From: JASGJS01 sp047601185
GTDB taxonomy: Bacteria > Pseudomonadota > Gammaproteobacteria > JAURND01
Direction: 5' to 3'
DNA length: 64,000 nucleotides
Assembly (NCBI GenBank): GCA_047601185.1
Contig: JASGJS010000001.1
Span: 620,001 to 684,000, forward strand
Shown: positions 61,295 to 64,000 of the stretch, in pieces
Layout of the letters: each line of letters begins with the position of its first letter
Numbering within the stretch: position 1 is the stretch's first letter
The notes under the pieces: generated by a model
The model's input: the letters and a program-made list of their open reading frames with translations, nothing else
Databases searched by the model: none
Told to the model about the DNA's origin: nothing
Translations under genes and position numbers: made by a program

Positions 61295-62173
61295 ATGGCA
61301 ACAACACAGGTGGAACCGCTGCCTTATTTAGGTTTTGGGTTAGGGTTGCGGGCTGTTCATTATCGCGATATTCTGGATACGCATCCAGCCATTGACTGGT
61401 TTGAGGTGATCACTGAAGATTATTTGGTGCCAGGAGGCAATACGCTGTATTTTATGCAGCAAGTCGCAGAACGTTATCCTGTCGTGATGCATGGCGTTTC
61501 ATTATCTATTGGTAGTGTCGATCCTTTAGATTGGGATTACTTAACCAAACTCAAACAATTAGCACAACGTATCCAGCCTGCCTGGGTTTCTGACCATGTA
61601 TGTTGGACAGGAGCGCACGGCATCAATCTCCATGATTTAAACCCTTTGCCTTATACTGAAGAAGCGGTGAGGCATCTCGCTACTCGTGTGAAGCAAGTGC
61701 AAGAGTTTCTCGGTAGACAAATTTTACTTGAAAATGTTTCTAGCTATATTACTTATGCACACTCGACGATGACAGAATGGGAATTTTTGATGGCAGTGTG
61801 CGAAGAAGCTGATTGCTTATTACTGCTCGATATCAACAATATTTACGTCAGTTCTTTCAATCATGGTTTTGATGCGATGACTTTTATCAACGGTATCGCC
61901 AATAATCGTGTGCAGCAATTCCATTTGGCAGGCCATTTAAATCTCGAAACACATATTGTCGATACCCATGACCACCCGGTGATTCCAGAAGTATGGGACT
62001 TATACCAAGCGGCGTTGCGACGTTTTGGACCGATTTCGACCTTAATTGAACGTGATGCCAATGTCCCGCCCTTACATGAATTAAAACAAGAATTAGATTA
62101 CGCAAAATCCCTAGCGGTGGCCACCTTAGGCAACCAAGTGTTAGTGAATGCGGTAGAAGAGGTCGAAGCATGA
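61295..62173 (+). CDS. bufB: MNIO-family oxidase (DUF692, BufB type)
   Basis: A 292-residue TIM-barrel iron enzyme of the DUF692/MNIO family. Candidate metal ligands lie in VVMHGVSLSIGS, WVSDHVCW, LLENVSSYI, LLDINNIYVSSFNHGF, FHLAGH, IVDTHDH and IERD. It closely parallels the N-terminal half of the fused protein at 28358 (GLGLRA-HY, DPLxW, PYTEEA, QVQxFLGxQIL). Its substrate is probably the peptide encoded just upstream. It overlaps bufC by ATGA. Confidence 0.9.
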   Translation: MATTQVEPLPYLGFGLGLRAVHYRDILDTHPAIDWFEVITEDYLVPGGNTLYFMQQVAERYPVVMHGVSLSIGSVDPLDWDYLTKLKQLAQRIQPAWVSDHVCWTGAHGINLHDLNPLPYTEEAVRHLATRVKQVQEFLGRQILLENVSSYITYAHSTMTEWEFLMAVCEEADCLLLLDINNIYVSSFNHGFDAMTFINGIANNRVQQFHLAGHLNLETHIVDTHDHPVIPEVWDLYQAALRRFGPISTLIERDANVPPLHELKQELDYAKSLAVATLGNQVLVNAVEEVEA

Positions 62174-62949
62174 CAAACCTGCGTACCATTCAAGAAAACT
62201 TTCAGGCCTATGTTTTAGAGCAAGAGCCTACGATTGAGGCCGCTGTGGTCGGAGACACGCAGGATTTTAGATTGCTGCGTTTAGATATTTATCGTGACGG
62301 TTATGCGCTCAGATTGCTAGAAGCGTTGGAACAAACCTATGGTGTGTTGAGGAAGCTGATAGGAGAAGAGCAGTTTGAAGCCTACGGACGTGCTTACATT
62401 GCACAATATCCTTCTCACCATTTTTCCATTCGAATGTATAGTGCACACTTCAGCCAATTCTTACAAGACCAACAAGTCGATGCCGGATGGGTGGATATGG
62501 CACGATTCGAATGGGCGATTGGCGAAACCCTAGATGCGGCGGATGCCCCCCATTTAACGTTTGCCGAATTATCGCATGTGCAACCTGAAGCCTGGGCCAG
62601 CCTAACGCTGAGCATCCATCCTTCCAAACAGATTCAATCTTTTGATTATCCCGTTGCACAGTTATGGCTAGCGGTACACCATAAACAACCTTATCCGGCT
62701 TTAGAGCCTGCGCCACAACCTGTCTCTTGGGTCATTTGGCGCTACCAACAGCGTGCTTTATTTCGCGAATTGTCTCATCAACAATTGTGGATGATCGAAG
62801 CCATTGAAAGTGGCAAGCCATTTGCCGAAATTTGCGAAGGGTTGTGTCAATGGATGAGTGAAGATCAAGTAGTCAATTTTGCTGCTCAAACCTTACGCGG
62901 TTGGATTGAGGAAGGGCTTTTTTCGGGGTATGAAGTCAAAAGTGACTAA
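62170..62949 (+). CDS. bufC: MNIO partner protein (DUF2063, BufC type)
   Basis: A 259-residue partner that in studied systems holds the precursor peptide for the MNIO enzyme. The N-terminal DUF2063 part (RLLRLDIYRDGYALRLLEAL, GVLRKLIGEEQFEAYGRAYI, HFSIRMYSAHFSQFL) is clear; the C-terminal half has the winged-helix-like region ending VNFAAQTLRGWIEEGLFSGY. It overlaps bufB by 4 bp. It is the free-standing counterpart of the C-terminal half of the fusion at 28358. Confidence 0.9.
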   Translation: MTNLRTIQENFQAYVLEQEPTIEAAVVGDTQDFRLLRLDIYRDGYALRLLEALEQTYGVLRKLIGEEQFEAYGRAYIAQYPSHHFSIRMYSAHFSQFLQDQQVDAGWVDMARFEWAIGETLDAADAPHLTFAELSHVQPEAWASLTLSIHPSKQIQSFDYPVAQLWLAVHHKQPYPALEPAPQPVSWVIWRYQQRALFRELSHQQLWMIEAIESGKPFAEICEGLCQWMSEDQVVNFAAQTLRGWIEEGLFSGYEVKSD

Positions 62950-62996
62950 CTTTGCCGGTTGCACAAAACCTTCTATCTCGACGTATGACACTATTC

Positions 62997-63329
62997 TCAT
63001 TCATGATCCGCTTCAATTCCAGCCCCCTGCATCATCCTCACCAATCTGCCATTACTAAAATACAAATCTAATTGCTTCTTATGAATGGTCTGCCCGCGAT
63101 GTTGATAAGTGTAGACATAAGCCCAATGGTTATCATCATAAGGATTGATCAACACCGGCGTGCCTAAAATATTTTCGACCGTGTCTTTAGACATGCCCGG
63201 TCTGACTAATTCAACCATGCGCGGTGTCAGCACGTTACCTTGTTGAATATCGGGTTGATAAGGGTGCAGCATGTAACAACCGGATAATGTTGTTGCGAGT
63301 ATAATCAGCGTGAGGATACGGGTTAACAT
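62997..63329 (-). CDS. bamE: Outer-membrane assembly lipoprotein BamE (SmpA/OmlA)
   Basis: BamE is a small lipoprotein of the BAM complex that folds outer-membrane barrels. The 110-residue protein has a lipobox TLSGC (about C17) and the family body PDIQQGNVLTPRMVELVRPG, MSKDTVENILGTPVLINPYD, WAYVYTYQHRGQ. The start at 63329 gives a normal lipoprotein signal; the longer frame does not. It lies downstream of recN on the same strand, while in many relatives the two are divergent. Confidence 0.93.
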   Translation of the reverse strand: MLTRILTLIILATTLSGCYMLHPYQPDIQQGNVLTPRMVELVRPGMSKDTVENILGTPVLINPYDDNHWAYVYTYQHRGQTIHKKQLDLYFSNGRLVRMMQGAGIEADHE

Positions 63330-63416
63330 AGGGTTCTCTTTTGAATTTTTTAAATAATAAAAACAGTAGCAGTATGCTAACACAGCAGTGAACTAACAGG
63401 AAACACTTAAAAGTTT

Positions 63417-63480
63417 GGAGTGGCGAGCTGTTTCCTTCTCCCCTTTTTTGTGGGAGAAGGAAACAGCTCGCCACTCTAAG
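63417..63480. repeat. Palindromic repeat, family D, complete copy
   Basis: GGAGTGGCGAGCTGTTTCCT, TCTCCCC, TTTTTTG, then the exact complement GGGAGAAGGAAACAGCTCGC CACTC. The whole unit is one hairpin with a stem of about 28 bp and a T-rich loop. It lies between recN and bamE on the minus strand and could stop or stabilise transcripts. Confidence 0.85.
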
Positions 63481-63535
63481 CATCGATGTCTCTCAGACTT
63501 TAAACTAACCATTACTCAAGTCGACCCAGTAGTCG

Positions 63536-64000
63536 CTAATATACGAGCGATTTTTCGGTCAACATCTCTTGGGCATGTGCCAGTGTCGTGCGCGTAATTT
63601 GTACTCCACCTAACATTCTGGCAACCTCTGTGACACGTTCAGTGGATGAGAGAAAGTTGAGCGTGGTTGCTGTATCATTATCGAGTGGCGTTTTACGAAT
63701 GTGTAGATGCTGATCACCTTGCGCAGCAACTTGTGGCAGGTGAGTAATACAGAGTATTTGAGTATGTTGCGCTAACTTTTTCAGTTGTTTTCCCACAATT
63801 TCCGCCACTGCCCCGCCAATCCCAACATCCACTTCATCGAATAATAAAGTGGGTAACACTGTATTCTGTGCGGCTAAGACTTGAATCCCTAAAGCAATCC
63901 GCGACAATTCTCCACCAGATGCCACCTTAGCTAACGATTGCAGCGGTTGGCCAGGATTTAAACTGACATGATATTCGACAGCATCCTGACCATAAGGCGT
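63536..64000 (-). CDS. recN: DNA repair protein RecN, 3' part only
   Basis: RecN is an SMC-like ATPase for double-strand break repair. The C-terminal 154 codons are in the window, with the ABC signature VASGGELSRIALGIQ, Walker B LLFDEVDVGIGG, and CITHLPQVAAQGDQHLHI. The 5' part lies beyond the right edge. The ending (TLAHAQEMLTEKSLVY) is normal. Confidence 0.95.
   Translation of the reverse strand, partial: TPYGQDAVEYHVSLNPGQPLQSLAKVASGGELSRIALGIQVLAAQNTVLPTLLFDEVDVGIGGAVAEIVGKQLKKLAQHTQILCITHLPQVAAQGDQHLHIRKTPLDNDTATTLNFLSSTERVTEVARMLGGVQITRTTLAHAQEMLTEKSLVY

Noticed and set aside
1..64000. CRISPR array, IS element or prophage
   Set aside because: The repeats are dispersed hairpins, not regularly spaced direct repeats; no cas, transposase, integrase or phage structural gene was seen.

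Overview
The window is a stretch of chromosome from a gammaproteobacterium, most likely a host-associated member of the Legionellales (Legionella/Coxiella/Berkiella-like). This is inferred from the gene set, not from a search: dnaA-dnaN-recF, sdhCDA, a split glycine cleavage system, lptD-surA-rsmA-apaH, rplM-rpsI-sspA-sspB, a 1.6-kb-codon NAD-glutamate dehydrogenase, an OMP decarboxylase and a 5'-nucleotidase of eukaryotic type, an ankyrin protein, and a YopT-like (C58) protease fused to Sel1 repeats. No rRNA, CRISPR array, integrase or transposase is visible; there is one tRNA (Gln, CTG).

Layout. 1-0.9 kb: sdhC/sdhD/start of sdhA (minus). 1.0-5.6 kb: gcvT-gcvH-gcvPA-gcvPB, with gcvPA broken by one extra base. 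5.7-6.4 kb: VapBC. 6.5-10 kb: P1B ATPase, pyrF and an HTH regulator. 10.2-12.5 kb: PBP1A. 12.6-15.4 kb: accessory patch with HigBA, a nucleotidyltransferase-HEPN protein, a secreted unknown and toxin/antitoxin or nuclease debris. 15.4-19.1 kb: ubiA-doxX, ank-dapB-rlmI. 19.2-23.1 kb: AAA/DUF4143 ATPase, a decayed antitoxin pair and the frameshifted protease/Sel1 gene. 23.5-28.2 kb: recF-dnaN-dnaA and a proline-rich membrane protein. 28.4-30.3 kb: a bufferin-type copper peptide locus (bufA1 and a fused bufBC). 30.4-32.7 kb: plsC, punA, deoC. 32.9-42.3 kb: accessory island with three AAA ATPases, AbiE, Ada, DUF2442/DUF4160 and a dense inverted-repeat cluster. 42.3-49.4 kb: mlaA, pip, lptD-surA-rsmA-apaH. 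49.4-53.7 kb: sspBA, tRNA-Gln, rpsI-rplM, carbonic anhydrase, putP. 53.8-60.8 kb: a third DUF4143 ATPase, 5'-nucleotidase, gdhB. 61-63 kb: a second precursor-bufB-bufC locus with a lipobox-bearing cysteine peptide. 63-64 kb: bamE and the 3' part of recN.

The most interesting content is (i) two different MNIO (DUF692) peptide-modification loci, one with fused modifying enzymes and one with a lipoprotein-like precursor; (ii) a frameshifted C58 protease-Sel1 candidate effector next to recF; (iii) at least five families of palindromic intergenic repeats, one of which keeps its hairpin although its arm sequence differs between copies, and one copy of which encodes the end of bufBC; (iv) several toxin-antitoxin and AAA systems with readable operators. 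Several genes are broken by single-base changes, mostly in short homopolymers, so genome decay and sequencing error must be told apart before calling them pseudogenes. No search or alignment program was run: family calls rest on recognised motifs and remembered family sequences.
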